Positions 8,084 to 16,103 of a stretch of DNA of 64,000 nucleotides are shown here, piece by piece. The stretch is taken from assembly GCA_902780635.1 (NCBI GenBank), contig CACZGH010000016.1, positions 1 to 64,000 of the forward strand. The letters run 5' to 3'. Each line of letters starts with the position of its first letter. Position 1 is the first letter of the stretch. The translations under genes were made by a program, and so were the position numbers. The notes beneath the pieces are model-generated. The model ran no database searches, was not told the DNA's origin, and saw only the letters and a program-made list of their open reading frames with translations. The stretch comes from an uncultured Prevotellaceae bacterium (GTDB taxonomy: Bacteria; Bacteroidota; Bacteroidia; Bacteroidales; Bacteroidaceae).

Positions 8084-9984
8084 ATAGGAACATGTGCATA
8101 ATTAAAAAGGTATTTATAGCAATAATAGTGTTCATAGCCTTTGCTACACAGGGAATAGCCCAGAAATTCATTGATGTATATCATCAAGACAATATTATGG
8201 GCAGTATGTTCTCCAATGACATTGACAGCGTAAATATTTCAGGAACAGACGAATTCTCACGCCGAATCAATTTCTGGCGTGCAGGCAACTTATACAATAG
8301 TTTTGCTATTATAGATGTGGACAGTATTAAGGTTTTCCACTCAGAGGATGAACCCTTGGTTTTTCTAGGCATTCTTGGCTTTAATCAAAATCTATATCCA
8401 AAACCTATTGACTTCCTTGCTTCAAGTAATTCCTTTATTTATAGTTCTTTTGTAAACAACCTTACATGCAAGGATGGCTCATTATTATATTATGGAGTGG
8501 ATAATGCTCTTGATATGCTCACGCAGTTCAACTTCACGACTCCATTAAGCAGTGTCAATCTAATCACTTTCACGGACGGCCTTGACCAAGGTTCACTGAT
8601 GATTACCACAAAGTATCAGGACGAGAGTGAATATCTCTCATATTTATGGCACCGTATAGAATCGACACGTGTGCGTGGTCTGCCGCTGACAGCATACTGT
8701 CTAGGCTTACGTGGCAATGATGTCATCAATTATGCGCAGTTCCAAACTAACTTGCGCAAGTTGGCTACTTCCGATGAGAATGCCATTGAGGTCAGCAGCA
8801 TGTCTGAAGTGCAAAGCTTTTTGCAGGAAATAGCTGATCAGATTATCAGTATTACTAATCGCCAGACTATCAGCATGAAAATCCCTGGACAGAGTAACGG
8901 ATCTTCAGTGTGCTTCACTTTTGATGGCAAGTCGCCTGAAAGTAGCTCTATGTATATTGAGGGTACATTTAGCTTAAATGATCGTTCTTTGTACGATGTT
9001 ATTTATCATGGCCTCCATTCCTCCAATGGCAACATTTTATTTGGTGAACAGGATGGTATTTTTGTCACGTATACTTTTAAGGATCTTCAGCGAACGGATG
9101 GGAATGGGCTCATACCCACTAACAATATCCGTCAGTACAATATGGCCAAGGGTTCTGATATCTGGCAGGTAAATTCTGAGTTTACATCGAACAACAATAC
9201 TCAAGCCACAGTGTCCCACTCAGGGGCGGCTATCATGCTTGTAATCGACTGTTCTAGTTCAATCGGATCTCAGTTCAGTAATATGTTGAGTTATGCGAAT
9301 GACTTTATAGTTCGTGTTGCCAACAATGCTGCGAGTTTCTCAATCAACGCCCCAACAAATGTTGTGGCTTCATCGGATGACGATGTGAAGTCAATTAATG
9401 TTAGTTGGGATACTGTGAAGTATGCAGAGTTCTATAGTGTTTTTAGGAGCGGCAGTCCTACTTCAGGTTTCATCAAAGTCGCAGACAATCTCACGGTCTC
9501 CTTTTGGCGTGATGAACATCCACTTCAAGGAAACAACTACTATCGTGTCTGTGCGTTGGGGCATGGATTGTCGAGTTCAGAAAGTTCTACATCAAATGTT
9601 GTTGTGAAACAGATGAGTCCAGAAGAACTCGAATTGGCATCATCGTTTTGTGGCTATTGGTCAGGAGAAATCTCAACTGAATATAAAGATGATCAAGGGA
9701 TAACTTGGAAAGGTACCTACAATACTACTTTTTCTTTTATCTTGGATAATAGTAATACATTAAAAGGGTTTGGTGTTGAGACCGATAGCGAGAAAGGGAA
9801 AGTAGTTTATCAAAGTGAATTCACATGGATGTTATCATTAGACAATGGTTTACAACTAATCTATGATGATGGACGAAAGATGTTCTCTACATCCTTTCAT
9901 TTGGAGGATAACGTCCTTGATGCAACTCTTATGAGCAATGATGGGTTGGAGACAGATGTTCTTCATTTAGTTCGCATCGAATAA
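8080..9984 (+). CDS. Secreted VWA / fibronectin type III protein
   Basis: The 634-residue protein has a signal peptide (to about residue 28), a VWA-like domain (about 90-265) and a beta-rich linker. A second VWA beginning follows, with a MIDAS motif DCSSS (390-394), then an FN3 domain (about 424-510) and a C-terminal beta domain (about 515-634). The first VWA keeps ITFTDG (162-167) but lacks DxSxS. The second has DxSxS but stops after its first helix. Metal-dependent ligand binding or surface adhesion would fit the family, but no partner is known. It lies in an AT-rich patch beside a transposase remnant and overlaps the gene upstream by 4 bases. Confidence 0.68.
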   Translation: MNRNMCIIKKVFIAIIVFIAFATQGIAQKFIDVYHQDNIMGSMFSNDIDSVNISGTDEFSRRINFWRAGNLYNSFAIIDVDSIKVFHSEDEPLVFLGILGFNQNLYPKPIDFLASSNSFIYSSFVNNLTCKDGSLLYYGVDNALDMLTQFNFTTPLSSVNLITFTDGLDQGSLMITTKYQDESEYLSYLWHRIESTRVRGLPLTAYCLGLRGNDVINYAQFQTNLRKLATSDENAIEVSSMSEVQSFLQEIADQIISITNRQTISMKIPGQSNGSSVCFTFDGKSPESSSMYIEGTFSLNDRSLYDVIYHGLHSSNGNILFGEQDGIFVTYTFKDLQRTDGNGLIPTNNIRQYNMAKGSDIWQVNSEFTSNNNTQATVSHSGAAIMLVIDCSSSIGSQFSNMLSYANDFIVRVANNAASFSINAPTNVVASSDDDVKSINVSWDTVKYAEFYSVFRSGSPTSGFIKVADNLTVSFWRDEHPLQGNNYYRVCALGHGLSSSESSTSNVVVKQMSPEELELASSFCGYWSGEISTEYKDDQGITWKGTYNTTFSFILDNSNTLKGFGVETDSEKGKVVYQSEFTWMLSLDNGLQLIYDDGRKMFSTSFHLEDNVLDATLMSNDGLETDVLHLVRIE

Positions 9985-10063
9985 AATGTATACATTATAG
10001 TGACATGAACACTAAAAGTGTTACTTTGATTTCTGTATTTATGAGTCAACTCGGCTCACTTCG

Positions 10064-10071
10064 TATATTTG
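10064..10071 (+). promoter_or_regulatory. -7 promoter element of nspC
   Basis: TATATTTG lies 13 bases before the ATG at 10084, so the transcript would have a very short leader. No clear -33 element is seen. Confidence 0.45.
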
Positions 10072-10083
10072 CATTTTTGAGAT

Positions 10084-11229
10084 ATGAGTACACCTTATTA
10101 TATTGTTGACGAGCGTAAGCTGCGTGCCAATCTGCAGCTGATCAGCCATGTGGCGCAGGAGGCCGATGTTGAAATCATTCTTGCGTTCAAGGCTTTCGCA
10201 TTATGGAAGACTTTTCCGATATTCAGAGAGTATATTGGAGCCACGACGGCCAGTTCGCTTTGTGAGGCGCGATTGGCCACGGAGGAGTTTGGTGCCCCTG
10301 CGCACACTTTCTCTCCCGCATACACCGACGACGAGATCGATGAAATCGTCCGTTGCTCAAGCCACATCACCTTTAACTCGTTGTCACAGTATGAGCGATA
10401 TGCCGACAGGGCAATGGCTCTCCGGCCGTCGTTGAGTATTGGCTTGCGTGTCAATCCTGAGTATAGCGAGGTGGGGACGGCGCTTTATAACCCGTGTGCT
10501 CCAGGCACACGCTTTGGCGTGACAGCCGACAAACTACCTTTGCAACTTCCCAAGCATATCGAGGGCTTTCACTGTCATTGTCACTGTGAGAGTGGGTCGG
10601 ACGTCTTTGAGCGCACTCTTGCTCACTTTGAGGAGAAATTCTCTCCTTGGCTGCCGCAACTCAAGTGGGTCAACTTTGGCGGTGGCCACTTGATGACTCG
10701 CCGTGATTACGATATCGCGCTGTTGATCAGGATGATGCGTGACTTCCACAAAAGGTATCCATGGCTGAAAGTCATTCTTGAGCCAGGCAGTGCTTTTGCC
10801 TGGCAGACCGGCGAATTAGTGGCGCAGGTGGTGGATGTGGTAGAAGACAAAGGGATCAAGACGGCTGTGCTCAACGTGAGCTTCACTTGCCATATGCCCG
10901 ACTGTCTGGAGATGCCGTATCAGCCAGAGGTGCGTGGCGCGGAGTCGCTGCCCTTGGAGGCTGCCTCCCATGCCGATACCAGTGAGCCTGTCTACCGGCT
11001 GGGTGGCAACAGTTGTCTGGCTGGTGACTTTATGGGAAGCTGGCGGTTTCCTGCCCTCCTGCATGTGGGCGATGAGATCATCTTTGAGGATATGATTCAC
11101 TATACCACCGTCAAGACCTGTATGTTCAATGGCATCACACACCCTGATATCTGTATACGTCGTGAGGATGGACGAATAGAGACACTCCGGCATTTTGCAT
11201 ACGAGGATTATAGGGGGAGGATGGATTAG
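10084..11229 (+). CDS. nspC: Carboxynorspermidine decarboxylase
   Basis: This 381-residue PLP-dependent fold III decarboxylase makes norspermidine or spermidine in the carboxy(nor)spermidine pathway, which replaces SpeD/SpeE in Bacteroidota. The PLP lysine is K36 in ILAFKAFALW. GFHCHCHCESG, WVNFGGGHL and LEPGSAFAW are the phosphate- and substrate-binding loops, and GGNSCLAGD provides the C-terminal catalytic cysteine. Length and all key motifs are normal. The gene stands alone after the AT-rich patch and marks the return to core DNA. Confidence 0.93.
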   Translation: MSTPYYIVDERKLRANLQLISHVAQEADVEIILAFKAFALWKTFPIFREYIGATTASSLCEARLATEEFGAPAHTFSPAYTDDEIDEIVRCSSHITFNSLSQYERYADRAMALRPSLSIGLRVNPEYSEVGTALYNPCAPGTRFGVTADKLPLQLPKHIEGFHCHCHCESGSDVFERTLAHFEEKFSPWLPQLKWVNFGGGHLMTRRDYDIALLIRMMRDFHKRYPWLKVILEPGSAFAWQTGELVAQVVDVVEDKGIKTAVLNVSFTCHMPDCLEMPYQPEVRGAESLPLEAASHADTSEPVYRLGGNSCLAGDFMGSWRFPALLHVGDEIIFEDMIHYTTVKTCMFNGITHPDICIRREDGRIETLRHFAYEDYRGRMD

Positions 11230-11230
11230 G

Positions 11231-11272
11231 TTCGGGATTCGCTGTTCGCAGTTAGCTTTTCGCTTCCCGAAA
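11231..11272. repeat. Short 'cgctttt' word repeat with terminal dyad
   Basis: TTCGGGA at 11231 pairs with TCCCGAA at 11266. Between them lie the words ttcgctgttcgcag and agcttttcgct, shared with 158-262 and 24128-24236. It could fold as a hairpin after nspC, but there is no T-run. Confidence 0.5.
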
Positions 11273-11314
11273 TACCATGAATTCTGATTTTTTTTGAAAA
11301 AAAAGCCAGAAAAG

Positions 11315-11346
11315 TTTGCGGGATAAAAAAAATAGTCTTACCTTTG
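11315..11346 (+). promoter_or_regulatory. Promoter of the tRNA cluster
   Basis: TTTG at 11315-11318, 20 bases, then TACCTTTG at 11339-11346 is an exact match to the Bacteroidota housekeeping promoter. The first tRNA begins 38 bases further on. Confidence 0.8.
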
Positions 11347-11384
11347 CAACCGCATTTAGAGAAATGCTCCTTATCAAAGGATAT

Positions 11385-11457
<73 letters not shown>

Positions 11458-11491
11458 CACAGTATTGAATAAACAAGAGAATAGAATTCAT

Positions 11492-11573
11492 GCCCAGGTG
11501 GCGGAATTGGTAGACGCGCACGTTTCAGGTGCGTGTGTCGAGAGACGTGCAGGTTCGAGTCCTGTTCTGGGCA
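11492..11573 (+). tRNA. tRNA-Leu (CAG)
   Basis: The 82-base class II tRNA has acceptor GCCCAGG paired with TCTGGGC, anticodon loop TTCAGGT (CAG) closed by CACGT/GCGTG, and a long variable arm (TGTCGAGAGACG). CCA is not encoded. Confidence 0.93.
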
Positions 11574-11596
11574 CTATTTATTCAATACTACATGTT

Positions 11597-11683
11597 GGAG
11601 AGGTGGCGGAATTGGTAGACGCGCTACTTTGAGGGGGTAGTGACAAGTGTGTCGTGGGAGTTCGAGTCTCCTCCTCTTCACCA
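11597..11683 (+). tRNA. tRNA-Leu (GAG)
   Basis: This class II tRNA has acceptor GGAGAGG paired with CCTCTTC, anticodon loop TTGAGGG (GAG) closed by CTACT/GGTAG, and a variable arm. The 3' CCA at 11681-11683 is encoded, unlike in its three neighbours; this may be chance. Confidence 0.92.
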
Positions 11684-11700
11684 TGAACATTCATTTTGTT

Positions 11701-11773
<73 letters not shown>

Positions 11774-11800
11774 CTTTTTTAGCATAGAAAAACAAATTCC

Positions 11801-12352
11801 ATGAACTTATATTTGAGATATTTTGACCGGGAGACATTGGTATACAACGCTGATGAAGCCATTGATTTTTTATGCTCTATCCCCGAGATAGGTATGAACC
11901 CATCTATTGAGGCGGATGTTCGGGAATATGCCGCAAGTGATGTCTATTATCCTAAAAGGTATAAAGTGCGCCCCCGGGTCTATTTTATCATTATCAAGAC
12001 CGAGGCTGCCACTATGCTTGACTTCAAGCAGAAGAAAGCGCTGAGATCCAACCTTCCCACTGGTCAGACTGACCATCGTGACGCTGCTGTACCAGCACTT
12101 TCACGACTCAACGAGGAGCGTCAGGGATGGTATGAAGGGGTGCTTGACTTCAAGAGGGTGGTGATGATACCTGCCACTGGCAAGCACGAATATCGTGACA
12201 CTCGTTTTGTGGCTCGTTGCAAGGCTGTCTCTGGACAGGATTGTTACAACCGCATTGTGGAACATCTGCGTGACAGGGTAGACGGAAGAAGCCAGTTCCC
12301 GTCGGCCAAGGGTAAGAATTTCAAGTTCAAGTATCTTGGAATGTGGAAGTAA
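11801..12352 (+). CDS. Conserved-looking hypothetical protein
   Basis: The 183-residue cytoplasmic protein has no signal peptide or membrane segment. It is rich in Arg, Tyr and Asp, with a basic C-terminus (SAKGKNFKFKYLGMWK). I recognise no family. The even codon use and the clean position between the tRNA cluster and ssb argue that it is a real gene. It ends 36 bases before ssb and may be read into ssb and gldE. Confidence 0.65.
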   Translation: MNLYLRYFDRETLVYNADEAIDFLCSIPEIGMNPSIEADVREYAASDVYYPKRYKVRPRVYFIIIKTEAATMLDFKQKKALRSNLPTGQTDHRDAAVPALSRLNEERQGWYEGVLDFKRVVMIPATGKHEYRDTRFVARCKAVSGQDCYNRIVEHLRDRVDGRSQFPSAKGKNFKFKYLGMWK

Positions 12353-12388
12353 TTCCTTATTGAATGTGTTATCTCAATCTCCAGTGAT

Positions 12389-12757
12389 ATGAACAAAGTG
12401 ATGCTGATAGGCAATGTGGGCAAAGACCCTGAGATCAAATATTATGATACAGACCAGGCGGTAGCCACATTCTCCCTTGCCACTACTGAGCGTGGTTATA
12501 CTTTGCCCAATGGCACTCAGGTGCCTGTACGCACCGACTGGCATAATATCGTGCTGTACAAAGGTCTGGCAAAGATTGCCGAGAGATACATTCACAAAGG
12601 TGATAAGATATATGTGGAGGGACGTATCCGAAATCGCTTCTATGATGACCAAAAGGGTATGAGAAGATACGTCACGGAGATATTGGGTGAAAATCTGGAA
12701 CTGCTCACGCCTAAGCAGACGATGCAGAATGAGCAGAATGAGAATGCACCTTTTTAA
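12389..12757 (+). CDS. ssb: Single-stranded DNA-binding protein
   Basis: The 122-residue OB-fold protein coats single-stranded DNA in replication and repair. It shows MNKVMLIGNVGKDPE at the start, the central TDWHNIVLYKGLAKIAERYIHKGDKIYVEG stretch (about 50-78, seen in parts) and a C-terminal tail of the short Bacteroidota type ending in NAPF, close to the usual acidic DDIPF tip. gldE begins 3 bases after its stop, the ssb-gldE order common in Bacteroidota. Confidence 0.95.
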   Translation: MNKVMLIGNVGKDPEIKYYDTDQAVATFSLATTERGYTLPNGTQVPVRTDWHNIVLYKGLAKIAERYIHKGDKIYVEGRIRNRFYDDQKGMRRYVTEILGENLELLTPKQTMQNEQNENAPF

Positions 12758-12760
12758 TCA

Positions 12761-14110
12761 TTGATTGCTTTGCACTTGATTGATTCTTTATTACAGACAC
12801 TTGGTGAGGTGCATCTCATGCAGCCTACTACTGGGGTATTGATTGCAGCCGTTTTGGCTGCATTGCTGCTTTTGCTTTCCGGTTATGCCAGCGCCTCTGA
12901 AATCGCTTTTTTCAGTCTTTCGCCCACCGATCTCAGCGAGTTGGAGCCAGAGAAAAGCACTACCGACCACAACATACAATTGCTTAGAGACGACAGCGAG
13001 CGCACTTTGGCCACGATTTTGATCACCAACAATCTGGTCAACGTGACCATTATCATGTTGTGCAACTTTGTCTTTGCCAATTTGGTAGACTTCGGCGGTG
13101 CTTTGTGGCTACAGTTTCTGTGTATCACCGTCATCCTCACATTCCTCCTGCTTTTGTTTGGAGAGATCATGCCCAAGGTCTATGCCCGCCAGAATCCGTT
13201 GAAGTATTGCCGGTTTTCTGTGGGTGGACTGATGGTATGCAGACGATTGTTCTGGCCCGTCGAGTCCATCCTCATCAGCAGTGGCTCCTTGGCAGGTAAG
13301 GTGCTCCAGAAGGAGAGCCATATCCTGAGTGTCGACGACCTGGAGCAAGCCCTTGAACTCACCGACAAGGAGGAAATCAAGGAGGAGCAGAGCATGCTGC
13401 AAGGCATCATTCGTTTTGGCGACGAGACAGCCAAGGAAATCATGACCCCGCGTAAGGATATTGTCGACCTGAGCATGCAGGCCAATTTCAACGAGGTGCT
13501 TCAGTGCATTCTTGAAAACAACTACAGCCGCATACCTGTCTACCAGGGCAACACTGACAATATCCGTGGTGTGCTTTATATCAAGGACCTGTTGCCGCAT
13601 ATTGGCAAGACCTCCTCTTTCAGATGGCAAAGTTTGATACGCCCGCCCTATTTTGTGCCAGAGACCAAGAAAATCGATGACCTGCTACGCGACTTTCAGG
13701 AAAACAAGGTGCATATAGCCATCGTCGTGGATGAGTTTGGGGGCACCAGTGGCCTGGTGACCCTTGAGGATGTGCTGGAGGAAATAGTAGGTGAAATCAA
13801 CGACGAATACGACGAGGAAGAAAAATACTACACCCGTCTGAACAAGAATACATATGTCTTTGAGGGCAAGACCTCTTTGTCAGATTTCTGTCGGGTCTTG
13901 GAAATAGACGATGATGAGTTTGACGATGTCGAGGGAGATGCCGACTCTCTGGCAGGTCTTTTGCTTGAGATTAAAGGTGACTTCCCGAAAGTGGGTGAGC
14001 GAATCGTTTACGCTAATTATACTTTTGAGGTGCTTGCCATCGAGGAGCGCCGCATCTCCAAGGTGAAAGTGGTCTTAAAGACAGAACCGACACAGGCACC
14101 AGAGGAATGA
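12761..14110 (+). CDS. gldE: GldE, CBS/CorC-type membrane protein
   Basis: The 449-residue protein has a CNNM/DUF21 membrane domain (about four helices, residues 20-190), two CBS domains (about 215-335) and a CorC_HlyC C-terminal domain (about 350-440). The CBS region contains MTPRKDIVDL and VVDEFGGTSGLVTLEDVLEEIVGEI. In Flavobacterium GldE is linked to gliding and T9SS function; in non-gliding Bacteroidales the retained role is unclear and may be Mg/Co-type ion transport. Close coupling to ssb supports the name. Confidence 0.88.
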   Translation: MIALHLIDSLLQTLGEVHLMQPTTGVLIAAVLAALLLLLSGYASASEIAFFSLSPTDLSELEPEKSTTDHNIQLLRDDSERTLATILITNNLVNVTIIMLCNFVFANLVDFGGALWLQFLCITVILTFLLLLFGEIMPKVYARQNPLKYCRFSVGGLMVCRRLFWPVESILISSGSLAGKVLQKESHILSVDDLEQALELTDKEEIKEEQSMLQGIIRFGDETAKEIMTPRKDIVDLSMQANFNEVLQCILENNYSRIPVYQGNTDNIRGVLYIKDLLPHIGKTSSFRWQSLIRPPYFVPETKKIDDLLRDFQENKVHIAIVVDEFGGTSGLVTLEDVLEEIVGEINDEYDEEEKYYTRLNKNTYVFEGKTSLSDFCRVLEIDDDEFDDVEGDADSLAGLLLEIKGDFPKVGERIVYANYTFEVLAIEERRISKVKVVLKTEPTQAPEE

Positions 14111-14147
14111 TCGTGGTCAGGCATTTCAGACCAAGGCAATGTCTGCA

Positions 14148-14256
14148 CTCCTCAAAGTCATACGTCTGAACTCCACAACTCCTTAACTCCTGCACTCCTC
14201 AACTCCTTCACTCCTTCACTCCTTCACTCCTTCACTCCTTCACTCCTGAACTCCTT
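14148..14256. repeat. Tandem 'ctccttcact' low-complexity repeat
   Basis: About eleven copies of an 8-10-base unit (actcctt / ctccttcact) run in tandem, perfect in the middle (14205-14246). The array fills the gap between gldE and the phytase-like gene. It has no start codon, hairpin or promoter form. Confidence 0.85.
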
Positions 14257-14269
14257 AAAAATTCCCCCT

Positions 14270-15274
14270 ATGCGCAGAATAATCTTTTTTTTGATGGTCT
14301 TGATGCTTTCTGCTCCTTCATATGCACAGCATCCCATATTACATGAACAACAGAGCTTCCCTGAGCAGGTGCCGGCTGGTGGTTACAGCGGTATTTGCTG
14401 GCTGGGCGACGACGAATATGCTGTCGTGAGTGACGGCTCTAAAAATGATGGGTATTATCTCTTCCATATCACCCTTGATGAGAATGGTGTGATCAAAGAC
14501 GTGAGAAACGAAGGCTTTAAAGGTGGTGCTCAGGAGGGACGTGACAATGAGGGTATTGCCTATAACAGCCGCACCAAGAGGATCTTGATCAGTGGAGAGA
14601 AAGACAATCAGGTGCGGGAGTATCGGCTGAATGGCCAGCGTACAGGACGCAAACTCAATATGCCGGCACCATTTGCCAAGGCAACACGTGCCTACGGACT
14701 GGAGGCACTTACCTACAATGCTGTCACTCGTAGATATTGGACGACGTCAGAGAGCACGCTAAAGGACGATGGCAAACAGGCCAATGCTGTCAATGGTGTG
14801 AAAAACCGCCTCCGCCTGCAATCTTTTAATGAGAGTCTTCAGCCAGTACAGCAGTTCTGTTATGAGATGGACGCTCCTACATCAGAATTTGCTGCCATGC
14901 GTTATGCTTTTGGGGTGAGTGCGCTGACAGCTCTTGACGACGGGCGCATCTTGGTGCTGGAGAGGGAGTTTTTTGTGCCTGAGTCAAAGGTGGGGGCCTT
15001 TGTCAATAACAAAATCTATGAGGTGCACCCCGACCGGCTGAGCGCAATACCTGCCAATGGCACGTTGAAAGGTAAAAAACCTCTGGAAAAGAAACTGTTT
15101 GCCGAGTGGACCTCTTCTATTGGACTGCTTGACTTCTCTTTGGCCAATTACGAGGGTATGTGCCTCGGACCACGTCTTGCTGATGGCAGTCAGGTGCTTG
15201 TCTTAGTGTCCGACTCGCAGTATCAGTATGCTGGCATTCTGGCCGACTGGTTCATGACCATCGTTTTCAAATAA
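14270..15274 (+). CDS. Secreted esterase-like activity of phytase family protein
   Basis: The 334-residue protein has a signal peptide (cleavage near SYAQH, residue 20). The rest matches the phytase-like beta-propeller domain (PF13449 type): YSGICWLGDDEYAVVSDG, EGRDNEGIAYN, YGLEALTYN, ILVLEREFF and NYEGMCLGPRL are the recurring strand motifs. It is probably a periplasmic phosphoesterase or a propeller of other function; the substrate is unknown. It ends 8 bases inside the convergent PP2C-like gene. Confidence 0.8.
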   Translation: MRRIIFFLMVLMLSAPSYAQHPILHEQQSFPEQVPAGGYSGICWLGDDEYAVVSDGSKNDGYYLFHITLDENGVIKDVRNEGFKGGAQEGRDNEGIAYNSRTKRILISGEKDNQVREYRLNGQRTGRKLNMPAPFAKATRAYGLEALTYNAVTRRYWTTSESTLKDDGKQANAVNGVKNRLRLQSFNESLQPVQQFCYEMDAPTSEFAAMRYAFGVSALTALDDGRILVLEREFFVPESKVGAFVNNKIYEVHPDRLSAIPANGTLKGKKPLEKKLFAEWTSSIGLLDFSLANYEGMCLGPRLADGSQVLVLVSDSQYQYAGILADWFMTIVFK

Positions 15275-16103
15275 TTCTTAATCTGATATAAGCTCTGTCA
15301 TCAAACGAGAGGTTGCCTTCCATCAGACCTTTCGTGGCTTTGTATTGGTCGATGCAGAGCGGGTCGTCTCGAAGCAGACGGTGGAGCGCCGTTTCTGTCT
15401 CTTCTAGCGTCGGGTGTAAAAAAGGATAGCCGTCGCTGGCCAGAACGATTTCTTCACATCCACTGGCATCAATACATAGTGTCTTTTCTAAAGGGATTTC
15501 GAAACCGTCGACGACAGAAAAGAGGATATTTTGCCATTTACACGAGTCAACGATTTGCCCGACGATGACATCTCTGCCATCGTCATGAGTCATGAGTTGT
15601 GGTATCGTGTGGGTGCCGCTGGCAAGCATTTGATGGATGATAGTGGAGCGTTCTGCTGCGATGCCGGTTTCCATGGGTTTAGGCTGGTCGTAGTAAGCGC
15701 CGTCGGCGAGACATTGACAGTCGCCAATCATCCATATCTCCTGCCTGCTGACGCTGTAGACGACCACACTGGCTGTCAGCCGCTCCTCAGCGTGTGTCTT
15801 GAGCCTTCCTACATCAATATGGTGGCGCTCATAAACTTCTCTGATGCGAAGTGTCACCGCACGGCAAAAGTCAGATAAGCTTGATGCTGAAGGCAGAGAT
15901 TCAAGGACGTCTTTCACCAAGGTCATGGCCAACCGGCCATTGCGCATCTTGTCCGACAATTGGTGGGCGGCTTTGCTGGTACTGCCGTCGATGACTGCGA
16001 TGAAGTCATCTGTCACGACGATTCCGTCTTCGCACTTCTCTTGGCTGTGCTTGCCGGTCAGGTTTTGTTCTATGATGATGACTTTTTTCTTCTCGTCTCT
16101 CAT
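15267..16103 (-). CDS. PP2C-like protein phosphatase domain protein
   Basis: The 278-residue protein shows a compact PP2C layout: EDGIVVTDDFIAVIDGSTSK (metal-site Asp pair), MIGDCQ, IVLASDGYPFL and a final LSFDDRAYIRL. A Mg/Mn-dependent Ser/Thr phosphatase role is inferred. No membrane segment or sensor domain is present. Its first 98 bases overlap the end of ygiQ in another frame, so the pair is probably co-transcribed. It converges on the phytase-like gene with an 8-base overlap. Confidence 0.72.
   Translation of the reverse strand: MRDEKKKVIIIEQNLTGKHSQEKCEDGIVVTDDFIAVIDGSTSKAAHQLSDKMRNGRLAMTLVKDVLESLPSASSLSDFCRAVTLRIREVYERHHIDVGRLKTHAEERLTASVVVYSVSRQEIWMIGDCQCLADGAYYDQPKPMETGIAAERSTIIHQMLASGTHTIPQLMTHDDGRDVIVGQIVDSCKWQNILFSVVDGFEIPLEKTLCIDASGCEEIVLASDGYPFLHPTLEETETALHRLLRDDPLCIDQYKATKGLMEGNLSFDDRAYIRLRII

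Noticed and set aside
14148-14256. Repeat arrays as a CRISPR
   Set aside because: Units are 8-10 bases with no unique spacers, and no cas genes are present anywhere in the window.
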